Below, piece by piece: positions 9,599 through 18,797 of a DNA stretch of 64,000 nt; position 1 is the first letter of the stretch, and the number at the start of each line of letters is the position of its first letter. The notes under the pieces were generated by a model. The model had not been told where the DNA came from, made no database searches, and was given only the letters and a program-made list of their open reading frames with translations. Position numbers and translations under genes: made by a program. The DNA comes from Terriglobia bacterium. Lineage in GTDB: Bacteria > Acidobacteriota > Terriglobia > UBA7540. Location: positions 1-64,000 of the forward strand of contig JASHON010000181.1 in the NCBI GenBank assembly GCA_030041095.1, in the 5' to 3' direction.

Positions 9599-10249
9599 TC
9601 AAGGCGCCAGGATGAGCGGGGAAACGTTGCTGCTAAACGTGCCGGGCTTGAATAGGTCACGAAGGGAATCGAGAAACGCCCGTGACTTGGGCCTGCCGCT
9701 TGAGCGCACGCTGGCGACCTGCGCGTAAAAGATGAGCATGTCGCGAAGCTCGCTATCGTGCAAACCCAGTTTTGCAACCAATCCCGGCCCCTGGTCCTGC
9801 TTGTACTCGTCCACACCTGACTTGAGCGCATCGTAAAGTTCGCGCTGCGTCTTATGATGGGGCGGCTTTTCGTAGACGATACCTTTGGCGAGCGTCTGGT
9901 AAGTTTCAGCCAGAGCCTGGATGGCAGCCCCGGCGTCGGCGTCTACGAGCGAGGGGTTGCCCTCCGCGAAAGAGCATATCACGTACGACAATTTGGAAAG
10001 GAGCGTCTCGTTATCGCGTAGAGCCTTCCGTGAGACGTGGTGCTCTGCGAAGGGTAGCTTCGCCCAATCCGGCTTATGTTGTTCCCGTTGGAATTGCCGG
10101 CTCGCAATCAAGTGGGGGCAACCGGACGGGCAATCGATGGTGACTTCACGCTCCGTTCCGCAGCAGATCGTGCAGATCGCTTCCATCTTTGCGGGGCAGT
10201 AGCGCTTGGCCTTGCGTTGTCGACATATGGGACAAATCGGGTTATTCAT
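9599..10249 (-). CDS. Conserved hypothetical protein with N-terminal zinc-ribbon cysteines
   Basis: The 216-residue protein begins MNNPICPICRQRKAKRYCPAKMEAICTICCGTEREVTIDCPSGCPHL. It has paired cysteines (CPIC, CPA, CTICC, CPSGCPH), enough for two zinc sites. After about residue 60 it is mostly helical and lacks a recognisable enzyme motif. A charged C-terminal part follows (residues about 145-200). I do not recognise the family. It ends 8 bases before dnaG, in the same orientation, which suggests a nucleic-acid-related or regulatory role linked to replication; that is inference from context only. Confidence 0.8.
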   Translation of the reverse strand: MNNPICPICRQRKAKRYCPAKMEAICTICCGTEREVTIDCPSGCPHLIASRQFQREQHKPDWAKLPFAEHHVSRKALRDNETLLSKLSYVICSFAEGNPSLVDADAGAAIQALAETYQTLAKGIVYEKPPHHKTQRELYDALKSGVDEYKQDQGPGLVAKLGLHDSELRDMLIFYAQVASVRSSGRPKSRAFLDSLRDLFKPGTFSSNVSPLILAP

Positions 10250-10305
10250 GATCAGGTGAAATGAATTGCGAATTTGACCTCTGGCTTTTGCCTTGAACTT
10301 GCCCG

Positions 10306-11292
10306 TTACGCCTTGGCCTTCTTGATTTCCTCGATTAGTGGTGGCACAACCTCAAACAAGTCTCCGACAATGCCGTAAGACGCAATTTCGAAGATTGGGG
10401 CGTCCGCATCTTTATTGATTGCAACGATGGTGCGTGAGCCCTTCATTCCAACTTGGTGCTGGATCGCTCCGGAAATGCCCACAGCCACATAGAGCTTAGG
10501 CGCGACGGTTTGGCCCGAGCTGCCAATTTGGCGGTCCATGGGAAGCCAGCCTCCGTCGCAAATGGGGCGCGACGCGCCAAGCTCGCCGCCCAGGGCTTCC
10601 GCGAGTTTCCTGACGAGCTCGAGGTTTTCAGCCGCCCTAATTCCACGCCCTGCAGCGACGATCACCTCAGCCTGAGTTAGATCTACTGACTGACGCGCTT
10701 CGCGAAATAGTTCGCCGGGCTTTGTTCGAATCGCAGCCGTTGGAATCTCGACGGCTACCGCCTTGACTGGAGCGGGTGACGTGCTCCTTGCCACTGAATC
10801 CTCACGAAACGAGCCCGCCTGAAACGACACTAAGTGAGGCGGCTCTCCTTGCGGTTCCACGTCCGCACAGAACTTCCCCTGGAAAAGCTGACGAACGAAA
10901 ATGCAGCGTTCGCCTTCACAACGATAGTCCAGGCAATCGCTGATGAAGCCACGCTCCAAGGTGGCTGCCAGCTTCGGAGCCAGATCTCTTGCGAGATAGG
11001 TGTGGCCGAAGAGAACGAAGCGCGGGTGCAACTGTTCCACCACCGCCTGGAGTGATAGGGCATAGCCATCCGGCGTGTAGACCCGAAGGTCTGGCGAATC
11101 CACCACGAGCACGCTCTCGAGGTCGAGCGAAGCCAGCTCGGATGCCAGGCTGGAAATCGCCGAACCCAGGATGACGGCTCCGGCCGACCCACCCAAGTCA
11201 CGCGCCAAGCGCTGCCCGGCGGCACACGCTTCGAGCGTAGAGCGGGCGAGTTTGCCTTCCTGATGTTCGGCAAAGCACAGAACTTCGTACAT
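10306..11292 (-). CDS. etfA: Electron transfer flavoprotein alpha subunit
   Basis: EtfA binds FAD in the EtfAB heterodimer, which takes electrons from acyl-CoA and related dehydrogenases and passes them to the quinone pool. The 328-residue protein has the N-terminal Rossmann-like domain and the C-terminal FAD domain. The FAD domain shows [63 protein letters not shown] and [27 protein letters not shown]. It follows etfB by 70 bases on the same strand. The pair lies directly downstream of the fatty-acid synthesis genes, an uncommon neighbour since ETF usually serves beta-oxidation. Confidence 0.95.
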   Translation of the reverse strand: MYEVLCFAEHQEGKLARSTLEACAAGQRLARDLGGSAGAVILGSAISSLASELASLDLESVLVVDSPDLRVYTPDGYALSLQAVVEQLHPRFVLFGHTYLARDLAPKLAATLERGFISDCLDYRCEGERCIFVRQLFQGKFCADVEPQGEPPHLVSFQAGSFREDSVARSTSPAPVKAVAVEIPTAAIRTKPGELFREARQSVDLTQAEVIVAAGRGIRAAENLELVRKLAEALGGELGASRPICDGGWLPMDRQIGSSGQTVAPKLYVAVGISGAIQHQVGMKGSRTIVAINKDADAPIFEIASYGIVGDLFEVVPPLIEEIKKAKA

Positions 11293-11362
11293 TACGGCCC
11301 TTGATTCCCTCCGAGCGGATCAAAAGCGCCGTCTTGAAAGGCCCTGGCCAGGCCGGCGCCCT

Positions 11363-12142
11363 CTACAGCACGCGCGCCTCGTTCTTCAGCTTATCCACCA
11401 GTTTTGCCGCAATCTCTCCGGGGTTGCCTGTAAAAAATTCAGTCTTTGCGCTCATGGCCGGAGGGTATATTTTGATGATTTTCTGGCGCGGCGCGATTTC
11501 TTTCTCGCTCAATTGCAGGTCCGCCAGTCCAAGCTTGCGGATGGTTTTGTTCTTCGCCGCCATGATGCCCTTCAGCGTAGCGTAGCGCGGCTTGCTGATT
11601 CCAGACTGGATGGTCAACAGCGCCGGGAGCGACATTTCAATCCACTGGAACCAGCCACTTTCGAGCTCGCGTTTTACTCTGATGCCGCCCGTCGTGACTT
11701 GAATCTCCATGATGATCGTGGCGTGCGGCCGGCCAAGCGCTTCCGCGAGGATAACACCCGTTTGGCCAAACCCAAAATCATCCGATTGAAGGCCCGTCAC
11801 GACCAAATCAGGATTCTCTGGCTCAAGCGCTTTGGCCATGACGCGGGCCACGCCGTAAGCATCGAGCCTGTGAAAAGCGGTGTCGTCGAGATGAAGCGCT
11901 CGATCCGCGCCCTTGGCGAGCGCTTCCTTGATAGCCTGCTGGGCACGTGCCGGGCCGAGCGAACAAACCACCACTTCGGCGCCCTGCGATTCCTTCAACC
12001 GCAGAGCCTCTTCGAGCGCGTAAGTATCTGGCTCGTTGACCTCAAAGTTTATGTCGGTCTCTTGAATCCAGGTCCCGTCGGCGTTCACGCGCAGCACCGT
12101 GTCGCGCGCAGGAACCTGTTTGAGGCAAACGGCGATTTTCAT
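11363..12142 (-). CDS. etfB: Electron transfer flavoprotein beta subunit
   Basis: EtfB is the AMP-binding partner of EtfA. From the ATG at 12142 the product starts MKIAVCLKQVPARDTVLRV, as in the family; an upstream in-frame TTG would add only four residues. Characteristic stretches are NEPDTYALEEALRLKE, DLVVTGLQSDDFGFGQTGVILAEALG and the recognition-loop region LPALLTIQSGISKPRYATLKGIMAAKNK. Its 259 residues are standard. It lies between fabF (121-base gap) and etfA. Confidence 0.95.
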   Translation of the reverse strand: MKIAVCLKQVPARDTVLRVNADGTWIQETDINFEVNEPDTYALEEALRLKESQGAEVVVCSLGPARAQQAIKEALAKGADRALHLDDTAFHRLDAYGVARVMAKALEPENPDLVVTGLQSDDFGFGQTGVILAEALGRPHATIIMEIQVTTGGIRVKRELESGWFQWIEMSLPALLTIQSGISKPRYATLKGIMAAKNKTIRKLGLADLQLSEKEIAPRQKIIKIYPPAMSAKTEFFTGNPGEIAAKLVDKLKNEARVL

Positions 12143-12263
12143 GACGTCCTGCAATAGACCGACCGGTAGTCTATCGATTCAAGGTTCGCATGGTGCGCTA
12201 CGATCCCAGACCGATGGCTCACGCCAGGAGCCAGGACAGCCATTCGGGCTCTCAAACACCGGA

Positions 12264-13502
12264 CTACGTTGGATACCGCTTGAAAACTAGCGCGGCATTC
12301 GTTCCGCCGAACCCAAACGACGTGGAAAGTGCATACTCGGCCGAAGCCGCGCGGGCATGGTTGGGCACGTAGTCCAAATCGCAGTCCGGGTCCGGAGTTT
12401 CGTAATTGATGGTCGGCGGCAGAATCTGGTCGCGTAGTGCAAGCGCTGTGAGACCCGCTTCTAACCCACCCGCTCCTCCTAACAGGTGTCCGGTCATTGA
12501 CTTGGTCGAACTCACCGCCAACTTCTTGGCGTGGTCTTTGAACACGCGCTTAATGGCGAGTGTTTCCAGCCGGTCGTTAATGGGCGTGGACGTGCCGTGG
12601 GCATTGATGTAATCAACCTGCTCGGGCTGGATTTGTGCATCCGCCAGTGCGTTCTCGATGACGCGGCGTGCGCCCGCCGCATCCTCAGAGGGTTGGGTGA
12701 TGTGGAACGCGTCGCCCGACATGCCGTAACCCACCACTTCCGCCACAATCGGCGCATTGCGCCGGAGCGCATGGCTCAACTCCTCAAGAATCAAGATCCC
12801 CGCTCCTTCGCCAATCACAAATCCGTCGCGGGTCCGGTCAAAAGGCCGGCTGGCTGTAGCCGGCTCGTTGTTCCGGGTGGATAGGGCACGCATAGCAGCA
12901 AATCCGCCCACGCCCATGGGAGTGATAGCCGCCTCTGCGCCACCCGCAATCATGACGTCGGCATCATCACGAGCAATGATCTTGTAGGAATCACCGACTG
13001 CATGGGCGCTCGACGAGCAGGCTGTGCACGTGGCCGAATTGGGACCTTGCGCACCCCACCGAATGGAGACGAATCCTGAAGCCAGATTAACAATGGAAGC
13101 GGGGATAAAAAATGGGGAGATGCGCCGTGGACCTCCTTGCATAAGCGCGGTATGCTCGCGCTCGATCACGTCAAATCCGCCAATTCCAGAGCCAATGTAA
13201 ACCCCTGTCCGTGGCGCCCGCTCTGGCGTGATACTCAGCTTGGCCTGCTCCATGGCGAATTGCGCGGCCGCGAGCGCAAATTGAATGAACAGCCCCATCT
13301 TCTTCAGTTCTTTTTTCTCTATAAACTGTAGGGGATCAAAGCCCTTTACCTCAGCAGCAATCGTGACGGAATGACATGCGGGGTCAAATCGAGTGATGGA
13401 AGCCACACCGCTCCGGCCTTCCAGAATGTTCTTCCAGGTTTCCTCCGTCCCCACGCCTAACGCGCTAACCAAGCCCACGCCTGTGACGACAATCCGCCTC
13501 AA
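12264..13502 (-). CDS. fabF: Beta-ketoacyl-ACP synthase II
   Basis: FabF elongates acyl-ACP with malonyl-ACP in type II fatty-acid synthesis. The 412-residue thiolase-fold protein shows the catalytic triad: Cys162 in TCTACSSSAH, His in NAHGTSTPINDR, and His in SMTGHLLGGAGGLEA. The C-terminal GFGGTNAALVF is also present. It is the last fab gene of the cluster and follows acpP after a 196-base gap that contains a strong palindrome, so it may be controlled separately from the upstream genes. Confidence 0.96.
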   Translation of the reverse strand: MRRIVVTGVGLVSALGVGTEETWKNILEGRSGVASITRFDPACHSVTIAAEVKGFDPLQFIEKKELKKMGLFIQFALAAAQFAMEQAKLSITPERAPRTGVYIGSGIGGFDVIEREHTALMQGGPRRISPFFIPASIVNLASGFVSIRWGAQGPNSATCTACSSSAHAVGDSYKIIARDDADVMIAGGAEAAITPMGVGGFAAMRALSTRNNEPATASRPFDRTRDGFVIGEGAGILILEELSHALRRNAPIVAEVVGYGMSGDAFHITQPSEDAAGARRVIENALADAQIQPEQVDYINAHGTSTPINDRLETLAIKRVFKDHAKKLAVSSTKSMTGHLLGGAGGLEAGLTALALRDQILPPTINYETPDPDCDLDYVPNHARAASAEYALSTSFGFGGTNAALVFKRYPT

Positions 13503-13577
13503 ATCTGGTTCCTTTCCGTCCTCTTGCGCGGTGCTTCTAACTCTTCACCCAAAAAATCAAACTGCCTTTCGAGTTGA

Positions 13578-13598
13578 TCGTGACGGTTACCGTCACGA
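13578..13598. promoter_or_regulatory. Strong palindrome between acpP and fabF
   Basis: TCGTGACGGT and ACCGTCACGA are perfect 10-bp inverted arms separated by a single T. The one-base centre is a poor hairpin loop and there is no T-run, so a protein-binding operator is more likely than a terminator. It lies 76 bases upstream of fabF. Confidence 0.5.
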
Positions 13599-13698
13599 GA
13601 GTTACGGGGGTAGCCTGTATCTAGCAAGGATCGAGCTAGACCCTACCGCTTCGCTCACACGTTTTTCTTAAGACGCTCGGTCCGTGGCTGGGTATCGG

Positions 13699-13947
13699 CT
13701 AGTTCGCGGACGATTTCGTATGGGCTTGAATGTAATCCACGGCGTCCTTAACCGTCTGTATTTTCTCAGCGTCGTCATCCGGTATTTCGATCTCAAACGA
13801 CTCTTCAAATGTCATGACCAGCTCGACGATATCGAGCGAATCTGCCCCCAGATCGTTTATGAAGTGCGCTGTTGGGGTCACCTCGGCTTCATCAACACCC
13901 AGTTGCTCCACGATGAGCTGCTTCACTTTCTCTTCGATCGAAGCCAT
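13699..13947 (-). CDS. acpP: Acyl carrier protein
   Basis: AcpP carries the growing acyl chain on a phosphopantetheine arm. The 82-residue acidic helical protein has the attachment motif [11 protein letters not shown] with Ser37, and the usual [23 protein letters not shown] tail. The ATG is preceded by GAGGAGG at a suitable distance. Unlike its tightly packed upstream neighbours it is separated from fabG by a 152-base gap holding a good promoter, in keeping with the high demand for ACP. Confidence 0.98.
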   Translation of the reverse strand: MASIEEKVKQLIVEQLGVDEAEVTPTAHFINDLGADSLDIVELVMTFEESFEIEIPDDDAEKIQTVKDAVDYIQAHTKSSAN

Positions 13948-13980
13948 TAGTTCGTCCTCCTCAGGGTTAAATGGTCAGAC

Positions 13981-14010
13981 ATTGTAGCAATGAGCGGCCC
14001 TTGGGGACAA
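13981..14010 (-). promoter_or_regulatory. Candidate sigma-70 promoter of acpP
   Basis: On the minus strand TTGTCC and TACAAT are 18 bases apart; the -10 matches five of six consensus bases. It would give a leader of roughly 25-30 bases ending in the GAGGAGG ribosome site of acpP. Confidence 0.5.
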
Positions 14011-14099
14011 GCCATCCCCGGCGGCGTCAAAGGCCCCCGTTTGAACAGCATATTCCGATTGTACATGGTCTCCGCTGGCTTGTCAGTGGAGTGTTGAGC

Positions 14100-14864
14100 T
14101 CATCCCATGAACATTCCGCCGTTCACGTTGAGGCAATGGCCCGTGATGTAACTAGCCTCGTCTGAAGCAAGAAAACGGACCGCGTTGGCGACGTCTCGGC
14201 CTGATCCGGCGCGCCGAAGGGGAATGATCGAGAGCAGCTTGTCCTTTACCGCGTCCGGCAATCCGGCCGTCATGGCGGTATCGATAAAGCCCGGAGCCAC
14301 GGCGTTCACCGTGATGCTTCTGCTGGCGACTTCCGCCGCCACCGCTTTCGTCAAGCCGATCAACCCCGCCTTCGACGCAACATAATTGGCTTGGCCGGCA
14401 TTCCCCACTTGAGCTACCACGGAAGCAATGTTAATGATTCGTCCATAGCGCTGCCTCACCATTCCCGGCAGCACCGCCCGAATGCAGTGGTAAGCGCCGT
14501 CGAGATTCGTTCGAAGCACGCTTTCCCAATCCTCTAACTTCATTCGCATCACCAGGTTGTCGCGCGTTATTCCAGCATTATTCACCAGAATTTCGATTTT
14601 GCCCCAGGCTGCCACTACTTCTTCCACCGCTATGCGAACGGAATCCGCGTCAGCAACGTCAAGGGATATTGCCATCCCGTTACCGCCCGCGGTCTCAGTT
14701 TCTGCCGAGACCACGCGAAGCTTTTCAAGATTCCGGCTCCCTAGAGCCACTTGCGCCCCCGCTTCGGCCAGCGCCACAGCGCATGCATGGCCGATGCCTT
14801 GGGAAGCGCCTGTGACAAGCGCAACTCGGCCCTCGAGGAGTCGGGTGCTTACAGAGCTTGGCAT
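14100..14864 (-). CDS. fabG: 3-oxoacyl-ACP reductase
   Basis: FabG reduces the 3-ketoacyl-ACP intermediate with NADPH. This 254-residue classical SDR has the cofactor motif TGASQGIG (18-25), the NNAG motif near 95-98, and catalytic Ser148, Tyr161 and Lys165 (YVASK). PG in the loop after the active site and the C-terminal SYITGHCLNVNGGMFMG are typical. It ends 152 bases before acpP and follows fabD by 7 bases, so fabD and fabG are surely co-transcribed. Confidence 0.94.
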   Translation of the reverse strand: MPSSVSTRLLEGRVALVTGASQGIGHACAVALAEAGAQVALGSRNLEKLRVVSAETETAGGNGMAISLDVADADSVRIAVEEVVAAWGKIEILVNNAGITRDNLVMRMKLEDWESVLRTNLDGAYHCIRAVLPGMVRQRYGRIINIASVVAQVGNAGQANYVASKAGLIGLTKAVAAEVASRSITVNAVAPGFIDTAMTAGLPDAVKDKLLSIIPLRRAGSGRDVANAVRFLASDEASYITGHCLNVNGGMFMG

Positions 14865-14871
14865 GGGTAAA

Positions 14872-15831
14872 CTAGCTGGCCCCCAGGCGGCGCGACGTTC
14901 GCGCCAACTGTTCTAAAGTATCGTTCAGCGAAGCCAGATCCTCGACATGCAAGCAATGGGCGTCGGGATCCACCTGCCTCAACAAACCGGATAGCACCTT
15001 TCCCGGACCTACTTCGATGAAGGAGTGCGTTCCTTCCGCAAGCAACTTGCGCAATGACTCTTCCCAGCGTACGGAATGGCTCACTTGGCGCTTGAGACCG
15101 TTCCGAATTTCGACCGCACTACGCACGATCTTTGCCTCCACATTATTGACGAGAGGAACTCGAGGGTCGCGCATCTCAAGCCGGTCAAGGTCGCGCGCGA
15201 GCCGTTCTTCTGCGGGACGCATGAGGGCGCAATGGAAAGGGGCGCTGACTTTGAGCATGACCGCGCGGCGGACGCCGTGCCGTTCTGCCATATCCACAGC
15301 CCGCCGAACTGCGGTGGCGTGCCCGGCGATGACGATCTGAGCTGGCGAGTTGAGGTTGGCTACTGAGAGCACTTCGCCTTGTGCTGCCAACCGGCAGATT
15401 TCTTCGGTGGTCGCTGCATCGGTGCCCAGGAAGGCTGCCATCGCGCCCTGACCGGCAGGAACAGCTTCCTGCATGTATTCTCCGCGCCTGCGAACGAATC
15501 GGACGCCATCGCTCAACCCGACAGCTCCCGCTGCAACCATGGCCGAGCACTCTCCCAGGCTATGGCCCGCAACGTAACTGGGCTCGATGCCGTTTTCCTT
15601 CAGCACTTCCGATGCGGCTATGGAAACGGCCAGCACGGCAGGCTGGGTATTTGCCGTCATGATCAGATCGTCTTCGAGGCCTTCGAAGCACAGCTTCGAC
15701 AAAGGGAATTCCAGCGCTTCGTCCGCTGTTTCGAAAACCTTGCGCGCCGCGGAGAAAGATTCAAACAGCTCCCGTCCCATGCCGGAATACTGTGAACCCT
15801 GGCCTGGAAATAAGAAGGCTATCTTCTGCAT
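14872..15831 (-). CDS. fabD: Malonyl-CoA:ACP transacylase
   Basis: FabD loads malonate from CoA onto ACP. The 319-residue protein has FLFPGQGSQ at the N-terminus, the nucleophile in GHSLGE (Ser91), the catalytic His in APFHCALM and the GPGKVLSGL motif near the C-terminus. Its stop is 7 bases from the fabG start. It follows fabH after an 82-base gap. Confidence 0.96.
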   Translation of the reverse strand: MQKIAFLFPGQGSQYSGMGRELFESFSAARKVFETADEALEFPLSKLCFEGLEDDLIMTANTQPAVLAVSIAASEVLKENGIEPSYVAGHSLGECSAMVAAGAVGLSDGVRFVRRRGEYMQEAVPAGQGAMAAFLGTDAATTEEICRLAAQGEVLSVANLNSPAQIVIAGHATAVRRAVDMAERHGVRRAVMLKVSAPFHCALMRPAEERLARDLDRLEMRDPRVPLVNNVEAKIVRSAVEIRNGLKRQVSHSVRWEESLRKLLAEGTHSFIEVGPGKVLSGLLRQVDPDAHCLHVEDLASLNDTLEQLARTSRRLGAS

Positions 15832-15913
15832 GGGTACGTTACGCGATTTCGCGACGAAAGGAGCGAACGGAGACGCGCAGCGCGCGGAGCAGGTTCTGGG
15901 CCTCCTGCTGCCC

Positions 15914-16894
15914 TCACCACCGGATCAGAGTGCCACCCCAAGTAACTCCTGCGCCAAACGTGGCCATCAGCACCGTATCTCCCTTCTTGATGCGTCCGCT
16001 TCGGACACATTCGTCCAGACAAAGCGGAATGGAAGCTGAGGAGGTATTGCCGATCCGGCCGATATTCGAGAAAACTTTTTCCGAAGGAATACCGAGGCGC
16101 TCGCACACGGCATTTGTGATGCGCTGGTTGGCTTGGTGAGGGATGAAAAGGTCCAACTGATTCGGGCATATTTGAGCCTTCGCCAGCACACGTCGCGACA
16201 CCTCCTCGAGGCTCCTGACCGCAATCTTAAACAGCTCGTTGCCGCGCATCTTAACGAAGTGTTCGCGGTTGCGCACGGTCTCGCAAGACGCGGGACGCGC
16301 TGAGCCGCCGGCCGGGATATAAAGATGATCGGCATAGTGGCCATCAGTATGCATCTCCGCCGCGAGAATTCCTGAAGGCTCCTCGACCGGGCCGACGACC
16401 GCGGCAGCGCCTCCGTCGCCAAAAAGCACGCAGGTTGACCGATCTGTGTAATCGAGGAACCGTGAGAGCAGCTCCGCTCCGGCCACGAGAATGTACCGCG
16501 CTTGCCTCGTTCGAATGAACTGCTCGGCGACCATAACGCCGAACAGAAAACCGGAGCACGCAGCGCTCAAATCGAATGCCATGATGGGTTCGGCGCCCAG
16601 CTCACGCTGCATGATTGCTGCAGTAGAAGGGAGGGGCATATCCGGCGAGATGGTGGCGCAGATGATGATGTCCAGGTCACGCGGAGTGAGGCCGGCCATC
16701 TTCAGCGCCTTCTTTGCCGCCTGGATGCACAGCGTGGAAGTTGTTTCCTCCGGGGCGGCACGGTGCCGCTCCTTGATTCCAGTGCGAGTGGTGATCCACT
16801 CATCAGACGTGTCCACGATCTGCGTGAGATCGAGATTTGTGATGACCTTTTCCGGCAAGCCGGAGCCGGTGCCCAGGATTCCTGCTGCGGTCAT
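15914..16894 (-). CDS. fabH: Beta-ketoacyl-ACP synthase III
   Basis: FabH starts fatty-acid synthesis by condensing an acyl-CoA primer with malonyl-ACP. The 326 residues show the Cys-His-Asn triad: Cys113 in DLSAACSGF, His in FIPHQANQRI and Asn in NIGRIGNTSSAS. The substrate-entry segment DEWITTRTGIKERH is present. It begins 13 bases after plsX, consistent with the common plsX-fabH-fabD order. Confidence 0.96.
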   Translation of the reverse strand: MTAAGILGTGSGLPEKVITNLDLTQIVDTSDEWITTRTGIKERHRAAPEETTSTLCIQAAKKALKMAGLTPRDLDIIICATISPDMPLPSTAAIMQRELGAEPIMAFDLSAACSGFLFGVMVAEQFIRTRQARYILVAGAELLSRFLDYTDRSTCVLFGDGGAAAVVGPVEEPSGILAAEMHTDGHYADHLYIPAGGSARPASCETVRNREHFVKMRGNELFKIAVRSLEEVSRRVLAKAQICPNQLDLFIPHQANQRITNAVCERLGIPSEKVFSNIGRIGNTSSASIPLCLDECVRSGRIKKGDTVLMATFGAGVTWGGTLIRW

Positions 16895-16907
16895 TTTGCT
16901 CTATGCC

Positions 16908-17924
16908 TCAAGGCCGGCTGCCGAGCGTTACCGCGCTGGCCAGTTCTCCTTCGATTTTCTCGTTTAACCGCCCGTTCACAAACTCGGCCGCCACGCGTAC
17001 GGCGTTCTTGATGGCTTTCGCGTTGGAGCTGCCATGCGCAATCAAGCACACGCCCCGCACTCCAAGCAGCGGCGCGCCCCCGTACTCCGAATAGTCGACT
17101 CGCTTCTTGAAATGCTGGAATGCCTTTCGCGAAAGTACATAGCCCACTTTGGAGGAAAGGTTGCTTGAGAGCGAATCCTTCAGCAGGCTGGAAACGGTTT
17201 CAATGAGACCTTCACTGATTTTCAGCGCGACGTTTCCGATGAAGCCGTCACAAACGATCACGTCCACCCTTCCGTTATACAAATCGCGCCCTTCGACGTT
17301 GCCGGCAAAATGCACCGGCAAATCTTTCATCAAAGCAAATGCCTCACGCGTCAGTTCGTTGCCTTTATGATTTTCACTTCCGATCGAGAGCAGCCCCACT
17401 CGCGGCCGCTCCGCGCCGAAGATGGCCCGATAGTAAATTTCGCCCATGATGGCAAACTGCGCCAGATGATGAGGCTTGCAATCCACGTTTGCGCCCACAT
17501 CGAGCAATACGGCTGCTTTGCCTTTAGAGGTTGGAAATACGGCAGCGAGCGCCGGCCGATCCACCCCATGGAGCGCACCCAGAACGATCTTGGCGGTTGT
17601 CATCACGGCCCCGGTGTTGCCGGCGCTGACCATGCCGTCAGCTTTGCCTTCACTCACCAGGCGCGCACTCACCCGAAGTGAGGAATCACGCTTCTGCCGG
17701 AATGACTTGGCCGCCGCGTCGGCCATGGTCACGCTTTCGCTGGCGTGAACGATTTCGATATGCCGTCCCGGGCCGCCGTGCCGGGTCAGTTCCCGGCGAA
17801 GCGTGCTTTCCGGCCCGACCAGCACCACATCCGCCAGGCGTTCGCGCGCCGCAAGAATCGCCCCTTCGACCTCGGGTACCGGGGCGGCGTCGGTCCCCAT
17901 CGCGTCAACGGCTATCCGTGGCAT
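16908..17924 (-). CDS. plsX: Phosphate acyltransferase PlsX
   Basis: PlsX converts acyl-ACP to acyl-phosphate, the donor used by PlsY in phosphatidic acid synthesis. The 338-residue protein has [19 protein letters not shown] at the start, [31 protein letters not shown] and [12 protein letters not shown], all PlsX signatures. It lies between rpmF and fabH. A PlsY homologue occurs about 6.5 kb away in the second lipid cluster. Confidence 0.96.
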   Translation of the reverse strand: MPRIAVDAMGTDAAPVPEVEGAILAARERLADVVLVGPESTLRRELTRHGGPGRHIEIVHASESVTMADAAAKSFRQKRDSSLRVSARLVSEGKADGMVSAGNTGAVMTTAKIVLGALHGVDRPALAAVFPTSKGKAAVLLDVGANVDCKPHHLAQFAIMGEIYYRAIFGAERPRVGLLSIGSENHKGNELTREAFALMKDLPVHFAGNVEGRDLYNGRVDVIVCDGFIGNVALKISEGLIETVSSLLKDSLSSNLSSKVGYVLSRKAFQHFKKRVDYSEYGGAPLLGVRGVCLIAHGSSNAKAIKNAVRVAAEFVNGRLNEKIEGELASAVTLGSRP

Positions 17925-17966
17925 GTTGCGGTATCAATGATGATTGGCGAATGACGACGGGCGAAT

Positions 17967-18152
17967 TTAACTCGTCTCTTTCAATAATAACGCTTCGCGC
18001 CCGCGATAATAGCCACAATGTGGGCAAGCGTGGTGCGGGAGCTTGGATTCGTGGCAATGCGGACACTCGGACAGGCCGGGAACGTTGAGATAGTCGTGCG
18101 CCCGCCTGCGGTTTCTCCGCGCTTTCGAATGTCTTCTTTTCGGATTCGGCAT
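17967..18152 (-). CDS. rpmF: 50S ribosomal protein L32
   Basis: The 61-residue basic protein begins MPNPKRRHSKARRNRRRAHD and has two CxxC pairs (CPHC and CPHC, about residues 30-47) for zinc. This is a zinc-type L32. The yceD-rpmF-plsX order is widely conserved in bacteria. Confidence 0.97.
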   Translation of the reverse strand: MPNPKRRHSKARRNRRRAHDYLNVPGLSECPHCHESKLPHHACPHCGYYRGREALLLKETS

Positions 18153-18200
18153 GCTTCTAACTCCAGGAGCCCTGCCTCATGTCCCGGCTAACGACGTTGC

Positions 18201-18719
18201 TTATCGATCTTGCCGATGAGCAAGGAAGGCAAAAGGCGAATCGGTTGGGTCCGGCGCGCACTGGCAGGACTCGATGTTCAAGTTAACTCCGCAACGCGGG
18301 CACAGCCCACGACAGTTCGGGTTGCAAAGCAATTTCATCGGCAGCGCCAGAATGACTTGTTCCTTCGCTACTTCCCGTAAGTCGATTCCTTCAGCCGGAT
18401 AGAAAGCCATCTCCAGCTCATCCTTGGGAATCTCGATCTCCTCCACGCGCGCGATGGTAGAGAGCGGCCGGTAATACAGGTCAAAGCAGCGGTTCAGCGG
18501 AAACTCAATTGCAGTCGCGCAGCGATCGCACTCCATTTCGAAGGCAGTCGAGAGATCTCCCCGAATGCGAATCTCTCGGCCCACCAGTTCCGCCACGACG
18601 TGTAAAGTGAGTCGCCCCGCCGGATGAATGGACGCGCCGCCCACGTCCAGATCATTCGGCCCGTAACTCTCATCCACCGATAAGCTGTGAAGAGTCAACT
18701 CCTCAGGCGTGATGAACAT
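18201..18719 (-). CDS. yceD: YceD/DUF177 family protein
   Basis: YceD proteins are encoded next to rpmF and are linked to 23S rRNA or ribosome assembly. The 172 residues have a DUF177 middle (IRGDLSTAFEMECDRCATAIEFPLNRCFDLYYRP) and a four-cysteine tail (CNPNCRGLCPRCGVNLNIESCQC). The start at 18719 is chosen over an ATG at 18743. GGAGG lies seven bases before it, and the upstream ATG would fall at the predicted transcription start. The protein heads the lipid operon. Confidence 0.9.
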   Translation of the reverse strand: MFITPEELTLHSLSVDESYGPNDLDVGGASIHPAGRLTLHVVAELVGREIRIRGDLSTAFEMECDRCATAIEFPLNRCFDLYYRPLSTIARVEEIEIPKDELEMAFYPAEGIDLREVAKEQVILALPMKLLCNPNCRGLCPRCGVNLNIESCQCAPDPTDSPFAFLAHRQDR

Positions 18720-18747
18720 AGCGGCCTCCGGAGCGTGGAACATTTAG

Positions 18748-18775
18748 CTTATAGTTTCACCTTCGAAAATGTCAA
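18748..18775 (-). promoter_or_regulatory. Sigma-70 promoter of the yceD-rpmF-plsX-fab operon
   Basis: On the minus strand a perfect TTGACA and TATAAG (five of six) are separated by 16 bases. The predicted start point, near 18741, gives a leader of about 22 bases with a GGAGG site. This is the best-looking promoter in the window. Confidence 0.7.
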
Positions 18776-18780
18776 GGAAT

Positions 18781-18797
18781 CCGGGGCTAAAACCCGG
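18781..18797. repeat. Short inverted repeat CCGGG/CCCGG
   Basis: CCGGG and CCCGG flank a 7-base centre (GCTAAAA). The motif has the look of a dispersed intergenic palindrome. It lies just upstream of the yceD promoter. Only one copy is recognised in this window. Confidence 0.35.

Noticed and set aside
14003-14019. GGGGA/TCCCC inverted repeat upstream of acpP as terminator of fabG
   Set aside because: Arms are only five bases, there is no T-run, and it overlaps the candidate -35 element of acpP.
18720-18743. ATG at 18743 as start of yceD
   Set aside because: It would lie at the predicted transcription start, while the ATG at 18719 has GGAGG seven bases before it.
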